Shown here piece after piece: positions 51,461 to 61,212 of a stretch of DNA of 64,000 nucleotides. Origin of the DNA: Mesostigma viride (taxonomy: Eukaryota > Streptophyta > Mesostigmatophyceae > Mesostigmatales > Mesostigmataceae). Both the position numbers and the translations under genes were made by a program. The stretch's first letter is position 1, and each line of letters begins with the position of its first letter. The stretch covers positions 3,873,920 through 3,937,919 of the forward strand of contig RPFO01000076.1 of NCBI GenBank assembly GCA_009746045.1, read 5' to 3'. The notes under the pieces are model-generated. The model saw only the letters and a list, made by a program, of their open reading frames with translations. It ran no database searches and was not told the DNA's origin.

Positions 51461-51863
51461 TCACTCTGCGCCTGTGCAGTCGCAGCATGGACGGGAAGTG
51501 CAACCCGCTGGCAGCACCCTCCGCACACCTTGCGCTGCTAGCAAGGTGTACCCCACCTGCCAGGCTGACATGGCCTGGCCAATGAGCAACCATCGCTCCA
51601 CCTCCAGGAGCCCTGGGGCGGCGGATGCACCTTCGGCAAAGCCCATGCTTAGTTCACGAAACCCCGCGGGTGGCTGAACCAAGAGACCTGTGGCACGCTC
51701 CCACACAAGCCCCTTGCCCCGGTCACGATAAGCCTGGGACCCTTGGTAACTGACAAGGGTGGGCAGTGCTCGCATGGGGGCGCCTGCCTTGTTGACGGGC
51801 GCGTAGGGTGCCTGATCATCGTGCTCCACATACTGCGCCGTGAGTTGACTGGGCAACACGACA
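51461..51863 (-). pseudogene. Gypsy cytosine methyltransferase, C-terminal part
   Basis: Begins directly at the Copia-I insertion point and is in phase with 61212-59698 once that element and one TCGAC are removed. It contains RELSMGFAEGA and EVERWLLIGQAMSAW, which correspond to the motif IX/X region of cytosine-5 methyltransferases (RE..MGF.....R...IGNA). The enzyme is therefore split by the retrotransposon rather than truncated. Confidence 0.8.
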
Positions 51864-51868
51864 TCGAC

Positions 51869-52484
51869 AGTTAACGTAAAGGATTTACGTTAGATGGATA
51901 GAGATTGTTACGCTCTTTCCAACGGCACCTTGAACGCCTCATTTGGTTAAGGAACGTAAAAGTTATGACGTTTCCTAGGCTGTGCCGACAGTACCCGGCG
52001 CGCCACTGTGGGCGCGTACGGACACAGGATGTACAAGTGTCACTTTGATAGTCCGCAGGACGTTGACAGGACTTGTACAGGACTTGATGGTCAATTGATA
52101 GGTAGGCGCACTGTAGCGCGCCAGGACCTATGAGACAATTGATGCTGACTAGTGTACGGATAGGTCCACAGGACTAGCCGTATGGACAATTGATAGATCT
52201 GCGCGCCAAAGGCGTGCCAGAGTCTGTGTAATCAATTGATTGACAGTTCAGCTGTGACAGTGCAGCTGAATACTTGGACGCGTCCCTAGCAAGCTATATG
52301 AGTGACTTGGTCACACCGGGACGCTAGTTCTTGCGTGCACGTTCTCTTGGCACTGCGACCCTGTCGTCTGTGCTGCGTGCAGTCTTGGAAGTGACGTGAC
52401 TTACGTCTGTGTTTCCTGTTATTAATAAAGGCAACTTCCTGCAAGAACCATGGCGGAATTCGTGGCATTCTTACCCTCACAACT
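51869..52484 (+). repeat. Copia-I 5' LTR (copy 3)
   Basis: Starts AGTT followed by a hairpin AACGTAAA-GGA-TTTACGTT. A TATA-like CTATATGAG is at about 52294-52302 and AATAAA at 52424-52429. Ends CCCTCACAACT. The TG..CA ends of typical LTRs are absent. There is no TGG-type PBS directly after it. Confidence 0.95.
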
Positions 52485-52508
52485 CGTATTACACGCTCTG
52501 TCAAAAAG

Positions 52509-53219
52509 ATGCCAAATTCGGAAGAATTTCGGATTCCGGACGATGAGGAAATAGCCGCTCCGCCGGCTGGTTCTTCGTCAAGACCGACGGTGCCGTCGTG
52601 GCAGCAATTGCTCGACGAAGTAACGGTCTCGCTCGACGAGCTTCATCGTCAGCAGCGTGCAGCTCACGCATTGCTCGGGGATAACCCCGAGGACCCCGAT
52701 TTGCCAGCACTGGTGCCGGCAATCCGCAACCTGTTGGACCAGATTCGAAACATTTTATCGACATTTACGGTCCAGGTGCGGGGAGGTTTGCGGTCGGTGA
52801 CCGAAGTCACGACTGCCATTGAGGAGTTGGACAACGTCCTCTCTTCACTCACCGGTTACCAGAGAAACCTGCAAAACTGGGCATCGCTACGCACGGGGGG
52901 CGCGCCGGCGGTGTCGACAAATTTGTTTCAGGATCTCGCGCTGTTATCGCTGCTCACTCGCGGCGTACGCAGTCGCGAGCGCCAGGTTTTAATTAACCTG
53001 GTGGCATTTCTCGCCTCTGTGCGAGAGTGGATTCCCGCGGGGTGGGAATTATTGACGATCTTTACACATCCTCTGCGCCTCGTCGCGCGTCGGCGCGTCG
53101 CAACTTACGCGGCGGGGAGCACGCCGGTTTTAATTCATACCGGTGCAGGTCCGGAGCTGGATATGGAGGATCGTGAGTTCGTATACACGTACTGCGACTT
53201 CAGGGGCCTTGACTACTAG
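52509..53219 (+). CDS. Copia-I ORF-A, accessory ORF (copy 3, 236 aa)
   Basis: Reference copy of the ORF between LTR and gag, from MPNSEEFRIPDDEEI to FRGLDY. The central half (SLDELHRQQRAAHALL ... LLDQIRNILSTFTV ... AIEELDNVLSSLTGYQRN) is predicted by eye to be helical with heptad-like leucines. It is followed by RTGGAPAVSTNLFQDLALLS and an Arg-rich segment (LVARRRVATY). No known domain recognised. It is separated from gag by 168 bp containing no other ORF. Conservation in three copies argues for function in the element life cycle. Confidence 0.85.
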   Translation: MPNSEEFRIPDDEEIAAPPAGSSSRPTVPSWQQLLDEVTVSLDELHRQQRAAHALLGDNPEDPDLPALVPAIRNLLDQIRNILSTFTVQVRGGLRSVTEVTTAIEELDNVLSSLTGYQRNLQNWASLRTGGAPAVSTNLFQDLALLSLLTRGVRSRERQVLINLVAFLASVREWIPAGWELLTIFTHPLRLVARRRVATYAAGSTPVLIHTGAGPELDMEDREFVYTYCDFRGLDY

Positions 53220-53387
53220 TCGGCCTAATTTTCTTCTGCAGTACTTGTCGACATTTTTTTGTCGAATTTCGGCGGCAATTCGCGGGGCGGCAGCGACACC
53301 GGCGCAGGCGGCAGTGGCGACACAAAAATTTTGTACATATTTTCTGCTGCTTTGTTAAGGTGTTCTTTGAATAGCTGGTAGTGCAGG

Positions 53388-54503
53388 ATGGCTGAGGGAC
53401 GCCGTAGCAAGGGTCCAGCCAGTGGGAATAATAATGGGGGTGCTGGTAGTGGAACCGCTCACGTAGATGACGTGGGGCTTACCGGAGAGATTACCAACCT
53501 TCCTCACAATAATAATAATGCACAAGCTATTCATGGCTTTGATCTTACCACACAGGGTCTTTTAATTGTCAATCAGTTGCAGCCTGTAACCTCAGACTCC
53601 AAGCCTAAGCAGGCTGAAGAGTTTGTGGAGGGATTGGAAGGGTTCCCTAGCTTGTACGGTGGTACAAATTACTATCAAATCTGGATAGGCAGTAGCACTT
53701 TTGGCAAGTGTACTGACCAGATTAAGGACCTAACCAGGGAGTGCAAAAAGGCCAATAAGGCCTGGGCACTGTACGTGGCTGAGCTGAAGGAGCTGCTGGA
53801 GGACCAACGAAAGAAGGTCGGCATCCATTGGCAGGACAAGTACCAAGGGTGGGAGGTCAAGGGGGACCTGATCCAGAACTTTCTCAACTATTGTAAGATG
53901 GTTGAGGAGGGCAGGGCTCACGGCTTTAATGTCGCTGATAACATAGCCCTAACCAACTGGCTCAAGGTTTCTGGGCTGGATAAGGCGACACGTGGCTCCT
54001 TAAAAGTCATGTGTGCCCCACACTCTACCCTGAAGGCCTACAAGGTCATCATTAAACAAGCTCTCGAGGCAGAGGAGCTGTTTGAGGGTGGAGTGCCAGC
54101 AGTGAAGGCTACCCAGGCAGGCGGGCGTACCCAGGGTGGCTCCAAGACGTCTGAGGCTGACCGAAGCCAAGGAGGGCGTAGGGGCAACCATCACAAGCGC
54201 AAGGGAGATCATTCACCTGATTCTGACAGGAGGTCACACTCCAAGTCGGTGTTCAGGCGGGTGGGTGGTCAGCCCAAGCAGGGCAACGCGTCTGACAATG
54301 GGGGCAGTGGCCAGGGCAAGTCCAAGATACAATGCTACCTGTGCAAGGGGTGGGGGCACATCAAGAAGGAGTGTCCCAGCTTCAAGAAGTCCCAGGGCCA
54401 GGGCAGCAACAAGAATAACAACAACAACAAGAAGAACAACAACAAGTCCCAGGCAGGCCAGCCTTCAAAGGGCAGTCAGCAAGAAGACAACAAGGAGCAG
54501 TGA
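53388..54503 (+). CDS. Copia-I gag with CCHC zinc knuckle (copy 3, 371 aa)
   Basis: Starts MAEGRRSKGPASGNNN. The capsid-like region spans about residues 60-230 (FPSLYGGTNYYQIWIG, KVGIHWQDKYQGWEVKGDL, ALTNWLKVSGLDKATRG). The knuckle CYLCKGWGHIKKEC is at about 312-325, followed by NKNNNNNKKNNNKS. It ends CAG TGA CTG, and the frame stays open for 47 codons to the first pol ATG and far beyond. No protease motif lies in gag. It would form the virus-like particle and bind genomic RNA. Confidence 0.95.
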   Translation: MAEGRRSKGPASGNNNGGAGSGTAHVDDVGLTGEITNLPHNNNNAQAIHGFDLTTQGLLIVNQLQPVTSDSKPKQAEEFVEGLEGFPSLYGGTNYYQIWIGSSTFGKCTDQIKDLTRECKKANKAWALYVAELKELLEDQRKKVGIHWQDKYQGWEVKGDLIQNFLNYCKMVEEGRAHGFNVADNIALTNWLKVSGLDKATRGSLKVMCAPHSTLKAYKVIIKQALEAEELFEGGVPAVKATQAGGRTQGGSKTSEADRSQGGRRGNHHKRKGDHSPDSDRRSHSKSVFRRVGGQPKQGNASDNGGSGQGKSKIQCYLCKGWGHIKKECPSFKKSQGQGSNKNNNNNKKNNNKSQAGQPSKGSQQEDNKEQ

Positions 54504-56249
54504 CTGTCTGAGGCAACCCCTACACACCTTAATTCACCCAAGGGGGAGGCCAGGTGCTCCAATGCAGATTTTATATCTGGGCAACAAGAGGGTGATCTCC
54601 AGGTTCAGTGTGGCCCCAGGTCACCTGGAGAGGTACAGGTTCCTATGAAGACGTCCTTGACAGCTGATGCAGCTGTAAGTATGTCTGACCCTATGCATCC
54701 TCGTGCTGGGCACGAGGGTGGACCTCTCATTTTGAGAGAAACCAATGTACAACCACAGAGGGGTGTGAAGGCCTCTGGTGGTATGCATGTGGTCCCTGCT
54801 GGCGGTCCAGGTGTTGGGCATGAGCAGGGTGACTCAGGCTCTGAGTCAGAACAGGATGGAAGTCAGCATGGTGATGCTGGACAACCTGACAGCACAGTCC
54901 TGACTGTGCCAGGGACTGCTTCCTCTGTGTACCAGGAGTTGGGTGCCCGAATCCACAACATGTTTGGGCATGCCACTTCTCTGTCAAACAACTTTGCCTT
55001 CCGTATGGGCAGGGCACCCCTTCTTAAGGCGTGTCAGCAAGCTGCCTCACGGTGTAAGTGCCAGTTGTCCTCCAACAAGCCCAGGAAATCACATGCCAAA
55101 GCTCTACCTCAGAGCATTGGTGATCTGCAGTGTGATATCCAACACATCAGGGGCATGCAACTGTTGGTGTGCGTGGACAGGTACACGAAATACAAGGTGC
55201 TGGAGCATTTACCTTCTATGAAGAACAGGTACTTGCTGGCTGCCCTGCAGAATGTAAGAGCCAAGTTTCCTACCACAAGGATCCAGGTGGACATGCAGTT
55301 TCAGCATCTCAAGGGTGATCCTACCCTTCCTGAGTTGCTGGTTACACCTAGGGAGGCTCATGGGCAGCAGGGTGCTATCGAGAGGGCAATCCAGGAGGTC
55401 AAGAAATTGATCATCTCTGAAGACTGGGTACCCTTGTCTGCACCTGCACTTGTCAGGAGTGCATGGCTGAGGAACGTGGAGCAGCAGCTGAACAGCAGGG
55501 TTAACTTCTACTATGATGGAGTTGCTGTCAGCCCAATGGGTCTATATCATGGCCTGTGCCCACCACATGTGCTGGAGGGCTGGAAACATGCTGCACATGT
55601 CACCTTTGCCAAGCTGAGGGAGAAGGACCGGGGTTGGAAGATGCTGGAGCCACAAGTGGGTCAGAAGGTCCTAGCTTGGAAGGAACCTAGCCTTTATGGC
55701 AAACGTGGTAGCTGGAGTCCTGGGGTGGTTACCCAGGTTGATGAAGCTAGCCACGCATGCTTGGTCAGCATGGAGGACGAACCAAAGCATGTACACCGGC
55801 TGAGTTGGTCATATGTCAAGCCTAACCTGATGAATGAGGGCAGTCAGGCACAAGGCTCACAGGATCTGCAGGATTTTCAGGTCCCAGGTGACATCACTGA
55901 CGCAACGACCACATCTGTTGCAGGGGAATCTGTCAGCCCTGGCCAGGTTGCAGAGGTACTTGTTGAACAGGCTGCAAGGTCAACAGCTGGGGAGTCAACT
56001 GTCAAGCCCAAGGCACTAACCAAGCCCAGGGGGACAAGTTTGGCTGGATTGATTGGGGCTCTACAAAGGGCCAAGAAGCAGCCCAAGGTAGCCAAGCTCA
56101 GGTGGCATGGCAATCTGGGGCTGGACACTGCCTTAGAGGTAGACACTAATTCTCAGGTTCCATTATTGGGACCAGGGCTGCAGCAGGGTACAGCATGTCT
56201 GAACCCAGCTATCAGTTTGTGTCTGACTTCAGTGGCGGGGTACACGTGA
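54504..56249 (+). CDS. Copia-I pol part 1: integrase, then start of protease-like domain (copy 3)
   Basis: In the same frame as gag, directly after its UGA; the first ATG is 54645. Residues counted from that ATG: H104/H109 and C137/C139 (zinc-binding-like), catalytic D164, D216 and E246, with D-x29-E shorter than the usual x35. The chromo/SH3-like tail region includes WSPGVVTQVDEASHACLVSM. The protease-like segment starts LEVDTNSQV (D500) but is cut by a one-base loss at about 56158, unlike copy 2 where it reads through to ALLGQNFL. Confidence 0.9.
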   Translation: MSEATPTHLNSPKGEARCSNADFISGQQEGDLQVQCGPRSPGEVQVPMKTSLTADAAVSMSDPMHPRAGHEGGPLILRETNVQPQRGVKASGGMHVVPAGGPGVGHEQGDSGSESEQDGSQHGDAGQPDSTVLTVPGTASSVYQELGARIHNMFGHATSLSNNFAFRMGRAPLLKACQQAASRCKCQLSSNKPRKSHAKALPQSIGDLQCDIQHIRGMQLLVCVDRYTKYKVLEHLPSMKNRYLLAALQNVRAKFPTTRIQVDMQFQHLKGDPTLPELLVTPREAHGQQGAIERAIQEVKKLIISEDWVPLSAPALVRSAWLRNVEQQLNSRVNFYYDGVAVSPMGLYHGLCPPHVLEGWKHAAHVTFAKLREKDRGWKMLEPQVGQKVLAWKEPSLYGKRGSWSPGVVTQVDEASHACLVSMEDEPKHVHRLSWSYVKPNLMNEGSQAQGSQDLQDFQVPGDITDATTTSVAGESVSPGQVAEVLVEQAARSTAGESTVKPKALTKPRGTSLAGLIGALQRAKKQPKVAKLRWHGNLGLDTALEVDTNSQVPLLGPGLQQGTACLNPAISLCLTSVAGYT

Positions 56250-56298
56250 AGGTACTGGGTGAGGTATTCATTCCTATCCTTGGACAGGACACTGCTTT

Positions 56299-57405
56299 TT
56301 GTGTCTTGGAGGGCTATCAAGGACCTGCTCTTCTGGGGCAGAATTTCCTATGCCAGGATGGGTAGTGATCACGTCCTCTCTCCTGACTAAGGAAGGGGCT
56401 GGTCAGGTCCCACTGATTAATTTCAGGACCACTCACCTATCACGTGCAGTAACCAGGACGGTTAAGCGTGTGCAAGTGTGCCAGGGGCAGGAGCCCTTGG
56501 TTGATGACCTCATACTGCCAGCTGCTAGTCATCCAAGCAGTTTGGGCATTGGTCCTCACTCACTTGCTGGACACAGCCCTATCAACTACCAAGGCCTGGT
56601 GAAGCTCATGTCCTCTCCCATTATGTGTCCCCAGGTCACACTGGGTCTGATTAAATCTGGGGAGGACTGGATCTCCAAGAAATGCGTGGAACCTGTCAAT
56701 GACCTGCCTCCTGCACGACGTCTACTCAAGCTCAAGTTTGTCATCAAGATGAAGGAGGTGGACGGGGTCAAGGTACCACATGTCAGGCCAGTGCTGAATG
56801 AGTTCAAGGGTACTGGTGAGTGCACTGCTGAGGAGTTGTATACCCCTGGCATGCTGCATGATACTTGGAGGCTGCTGCTGTGTGTCTTTCTAGGCCTTCT
56901 CAACAAGGGCTTGGACTATGGCTCAGTGGTGATAGACTTCAAGAGGGCATTTCTGGAGGGTGATGCAGATGTGGCACAGGAAAAGTGGGAGGGCAAGACG
57001 CCTTTCTATGTTAGGGTGCCTGCTGTATGGAAAAGGGACATCCACACGGAGTTCCTTAAAATCCTCAAGGGCCTGGAGGGCCTGAGGTCAAGTCCAATAA
57101 TCTGGAGGGAGACTCTCAACCGTTTCCTGAAGGAGCATTGCAACTTGAAGGTCTCTCCTGTAGACCCCTGTCTGTTTCTGGGGCAATGGGAAGGCCTGCC
57201 AGTGTATGCTTCGCTGCACGGGGATGACCTACATCTGATAGCTCCCACGTCGTGGCTTAAGGAGCTGATCTCCATCATTAAGTCCAAGTTTCCTCTGGGT
57301 AGGGAGCAATGGCAGGTGGAGAATGAGCCTCTGCTGTTTGTGGGCATGGAGGCCACACTGGTGAAGAAGGGGGGAGTGGCGTATGCTGCTGGTGGGGGGC
57401 AATGA
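56299..57405 (+). pseudogene. Copia-I reverse transcriptase (copy 3)
   Basis: RT motifs: LLKLKFVIKMKEVDG, EELYTPGMLHDTWRLLLCVF, VVIDFKRAFLEGDAD, KGLEGLRSSPIIWRETL and SLHGDDLHLIAP (catalytic GDD near 57220 in place of the usual V/L-DD). It is linked to the protease region by a second one-base deletion (GGGG to GGG, about 56363), and loses frame to RNase H by a two-base difference near 57366. With these three small changes reversed, gag-stop-pol would be one continuous frame. Confidence 0.93.
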
Positions 57406-58126
57406 CTATCAAGAGACCCTCATTAGCAAGCTTCCTCCAACCATCACACAGGCACTGTGTCCCATGGTGAGGGGCATGGTTGCTTGGGTGGCAGGCATTT
57501 CCAGGCCAGACCTTATGGTCATAGCCAGGTTGCCTGATGACATGCTGGTGGAGCTAGGGTCTGCCAAGGTGGCTGATCAGGTCAGGGCTTCATCTGGCAT
57601 TCTGTTGTCTGCAGTGGATTTATCACAACCCATTTGCATGGAGCTGTATGTGGATAGCTCAATGGACAGCAGGCAGGTCTCCAAGGTCAGGGGCAGGGCT
57701 GCAGGGCTCTTTGTGCTCAGACAGGAAGGCCTGGGGAGTTTGGTGAGCTGGTTTAGTCGCCTGCACAAACGGGTGGCTGTCAGCAGTGATGTGGCAGAAT
57801 GCAGGGCTATTTGTGAAGGCATTCACACAAGCCTTTATCTGAAGGAGTTGCTTCATCAGATGACTTCTAACACTCCTTGGCCACTTCAGGTTACCACTCT
57901 TCTAAAAACAGACTCCATGGGGATGGTGCAGTTTGTGCACAGGCAGATGGCCAGAAGTAGGGACTTGGATTATCTCCTTCTTAAGGAGTTGTCCTCCTTG
58001 GCCAATATTGAGCATATCCCTGGGGTTGACAATCCTGCTGATGCTTTGACCAAGCTAGTGCAGAAGGCAGCAGTGCAATACAAGGTTCTTCAGTCTCTGA
58101 TGGACCCATCTCAGCAAGCTGTCTAA
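57383..58126 (+). CDS. Copia-I RNase H (copy 3)
   Basis: Contains the RT connection (GGNDYQETLISKLPP, MVRGMVAWVAGISRPDLMVI) and RNase H: MELYVDSSMDSRQVSKVRGR, SSDVAECRAICEG, KTDSMGMVQFV and VDNPADALTKLVQ. The four acidic positions (D, E, D, D) are present. It ends LMDPSQQAV with TAA at 58124-58126. Confidence 0.95.
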   Translation: MLLVGGNDYQETLISKLPPTITQALCPMVRGMVAWVAGISRPDLMVIARLPDDMLVELGSAKVADQVRASSGILLSAVDLSQPICMELYVDSSMDSRQVSKVRGRAAGLFVLRQEGLGSLVSWFSRLHKRVAVSSDVAECRAICEGIHTSLYLKELLHQMTSNTPWPLQVTTLLKTDSMGMVQFVHRQMARSRDLDYLLLKELSSLANIEHIPGVDNPADALTKLVQKAAVQYKVLQSLMDPSQQAV

Positions 58127-59075
58127 GCTGGTGCATGGTTATAGGGCATTGGAGAGCAGATTGTGTGGTAGTGTCAGCATTGTGACTGGCATAATACCTG
58201 TATTTTAGTCTGTACTAAGGCTCATGGACCATGGTACACTCACTCTGATTTTAATCAGGATACAGCCAGGTTTTGGCTGGGGTTCATGCTGTTGACTACA
58301 CAAGGTTGACAGGTCCATTACAGACCATGTATTCTATTTTAAAAGAAATGTATATTTGTACATACCTCTCACAATGGTCTGGGAACCTTTATTCTGGGGT
58401 TTATAGGGCGGGGTTCGATTCCCTGGTATTATGTTTCTACAAGCTGGCCTGTTCAGGTGTTTGCCTGTTCAGACTTCCCTAGTTCCCCAGGGCAGGATTT
58501 AATTGTTGCCTATGTGTTTCATTTTGTCATTTGTTTGCTGTGGCAGTTTACCATCTGGCAAGTAGACGGGCGCCGTAAGACGGGCGCCAATAGACCCCTG
58601 TTGAGAGAATGACAGGCAAACTATTGTAATACGCCTTACTTTGTCAAGTGGTATTTTAATTGTCATGGATTTATTGTACTTATATTGAATATGTACTGGG
58701 TTTTATGGGATTAGTATCTGGGATTAATGTAACTCACCGCCAGAAGGTCATTGTACTGGAGGCTCTACCGAGGTGATGGGATTAATTCCTGGAGAAGACC
58801 TCATAGAATTAACCTGTATGTATTTAATTTTGTGTGCTTCTAATATCTGGTGGTACTCTGTAATGCCACTTCCATAGGTTTTCTCCATTTCTCATGAAAT
58901 GGTTTTCCCTGTGGCAGATCTGTTTCTTTTCCAGTTCCTTAAAAGAAAGGGCTGGGGGAATGGCATTGGCCATTAAAGACATCTGTTCAAGCTTCAAGCT
59001 GGAGTGAAGGACATTTCAAGCTACTTCAAGGGTCCCTGGCAGGGGATGTGATCCCTAAAGAAAAGAAGGGATTGG
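58127..59075 (+). other. Copia-I 3' UTR with tRNA-like T-arm and purine tract
   Basis: 0.95 kb without an ORF. At 58409-58425 lies CGGGG-TTCGATT-CCCTG, a five-pair T-stem and B-box-like loop, preceded by a small stem-loop (58384-58401). GACGGGCGCC is doubled near 58566-58587. The end AAAGAAAAGAAGGGATTGG (59057-59075), directly before the LTR, is the likely polypurine tract. Confidence 0.7.
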
Positions 59076-59692
59076 AGTTAACGTAAAGGATTTACGTTAG
59101 ATGGATAGAGATTGTTACGCTCTTTCCAACGGCACCTTGAACGCCTCATTTGGTTAAGGAACGTAAAAGTTATGACGTTTCCTAGGCTGTGCCGACAGTA
59201 CCCGGCGCGCCACTGTGGGCGCGTACGGACACAGGATGTACAAGTGTCACTTTGATAGTCCGCAGGACGTTGACAGGACTTGTACAGGACTTGATGGTCA
59301 ATTGATAGGTAGGCGCACTGTAGCGCGCCAGGACCTATGAGACAATTGATGCTGACTAGTGTACGGATAGGTCCACAGGACTAGCCGTATGGACAATTGA
59401 TAGATCTGCGCGCCAAAGGCGTGCCAGAGTCTGTGTAATCAATTGATTGACAGTTCAGCTGTGACAGTGCAGCTGAATACTTGGACGCGTCCCTAGCAAG
59501 CTATATGAGTGACTTGGTCACACTGGGGCGCTAGTTCTTGCGTGCACGTTCTCTTGGCACTGCGACCCTGTCGTCTGTGCTGCGTGCAGTCTTGGAAGTG
59601 ACGTGACTTACGTCTGTGTTTCCTTGTTATTAATAAAGGCAACTTCCTGCAAGAACCATGGCGGAATTCGTGGCATTCTTACCCTCACAACT
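59076..59692 (+). repeat. Copia-I 3' LTR (copy 3), 617 bp
   Basis: Same as 51869-52484 except for CACACTGGGGCG versus CACACCGGGACG and one extra T in TTTCCTTGTTATT. Ends CACAACT, followed by TCGAC. Confidence 0.95.
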
Positions 59693-59697
59693 TCGAC

Positions 59698-61212
59698 CGG
59701 TGGCAGCTCAATGTGGCTAGCGATATGCTGCATCACCGCCTGCGTAGAACCTTGGCCAGCGATGTTGGTCCAGAACGCGCGCAGCCGATGGGTATTCCCT
59801 CCCAGCCCGGCATTGTCCGACACCACGGGTTCCCCCAAAATACCCACAATGGTGCCCCAATCCTCCCGAACAGTGGGGCTGGGACTGTCCACCGCCACTA
59901 CGTTTTCAAATAAGTAGGCGGGTGGCACCTGCTGCAGGCTCTGCTGGAGCTCGCCCACAATGCGCAGCATGTCCCAGAATAGGCCGCTCCTGCTGTCGGC
60001 AAGGCCCCGGCCATGCCCAGCCTGGCTCATGCCTTGGCACTCCCAGCCACCAATGACCAACCCTACCTCGCCATGTTGTGAGATGAGGCGGCGTAGCTGC
60101 TGCTGCCCAAGGAAGCGCACGTCATGAGTGCCCTCGCCGAAGACATCAGCCCAGGCGGATGGAGGAAATTGTGCTGGGTATGCTTGCGACAAGATAGCGC
60201 AGTGGTGCAAATATGCCGCCCTGGCTGTGAGCGATGCCTCCACCGCAATGAGCTTGCTGCATACCCCCCCGCTGCTCAGGAAACCGGCTATGCCGCCACC
60301 CATACCTGCGAACAGCTCCAGCACGACGGTGGCACGCCCGAAGTCCGGGATGCGTTCCAGCACCTCTGCGCTAAAGCCGGGGTACGGCGTGATGGCACCC
60401 GGCTGGCGCCGCTTCCCCCCAGCACCCTTGGGCAGTGCCTGACATGCCGCCATCACCCGTGCACGCACATCGCGCAGGCGTGGCAGGGGCGCAACCTGGG
60501 CAAGCCAACTTTGCCTCTGCGCATCCCGCGCTGGCAACGCCGCAGGCAGCACACACCGGTGCCTATCGGGCGCGCGCTTGTCGCTAGCCGCTTGCGCCAT
60601 GTGCACCGCTTGCGCGTCCGGCCACACGCCCCCCCCCCAGTTCTCAGCCGCATCCCCTGGCTCCACCTCTATGCTGGCGGGCAACACCACTGCAGCCACA
60701 CACGCGTCTAGCGACACCACCCCCTGCGGGTTAGGCTCCGCGTCGCTGCTGCACTGAATGGGAAGAAGCGCCTTTTGCTTCCCCTCCCCCTGCCAATCAC
60801 GGCGGTAGGTCGCAACCTCCAGCCAAGGGTCAATTATGAGCCCGAGGCGATACATGACGTCCATCCCGATAAGGGCTGCATACCCACACCTGTCGACCAC
60901 CAAGGCCGGCACAGCCACGCAGGCCATCCGCTTTGGGTCCGTGGGGTTGAGGATGACGTTGATCAGCATGGAAGTCATTGCATCGGGTCGCGCTGCTGGC
61001 CCTTTCCATCCCTCCACGAGAACGGTGCTGTCTATGAGCCCGCCGTTCTCACGGGTCGCACCACACATCTTGGCCAGCTCCATGGTGATCACGAGCGGCC
61101 CGGCTCCGCCATCCAGCTTGGTGACGGACTTTGCGCTGGGGCACACCATAGGGCCCCAACAAGTGCCGTCCTCGCTGATTGCCTGCATGGAAAGCGATAG
61201 CCGGGGACCCAT
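59698..61212 (-). pseudogene. Gypsy protease-like segment and cytosine-5 methyltransferase, N-terminal part
   Basis: The first third ends in YAALIGMDVMYRLGLIIDPW, like the C-terminal strand of a retropepsin (I/LLGMD.L). The second half is a DNA cytosine-5 methyltransferase. Motif I is VVLELFAGMGGGIAGFL with the acidic VEAS of motif II. Motif IV is VIGGWECQGMSQAG with the catalytic Cys, though Pro of PCQ is Glu here. Motif VI is AYLFENVVAV and motif VIII THRLRAFW. The C-terminus continues at 51863 beyond the Copia-I insertion. It would methylate cytosine in DNA; its target and activity cannot be read from the sequence. Confidence 0.9.

Larger units (their letters stand above)
51869..59692 (+). 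mobile_element. Copia-I copy 3, full-length reference element
   Basis: LTRs of 616 bp (51869-52484) and 617 bp (59076-59692) differ at about two substitutions and one indel, so the insertion is young. The target duplication TCGAC is at 51864-51868 and 59693-59697, inside the gypsy methyltransferase. Contents: ORF-A, gag, pol (integrase, protease-like, RT, RNase H), a 0.95-kb 3' UTR and a purine tract. LTR ends are AGTTAACG and CTCACAACT. Pol carries three short deletions at or beside homopolymers relative to copy 2. Confidence 0.97.
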
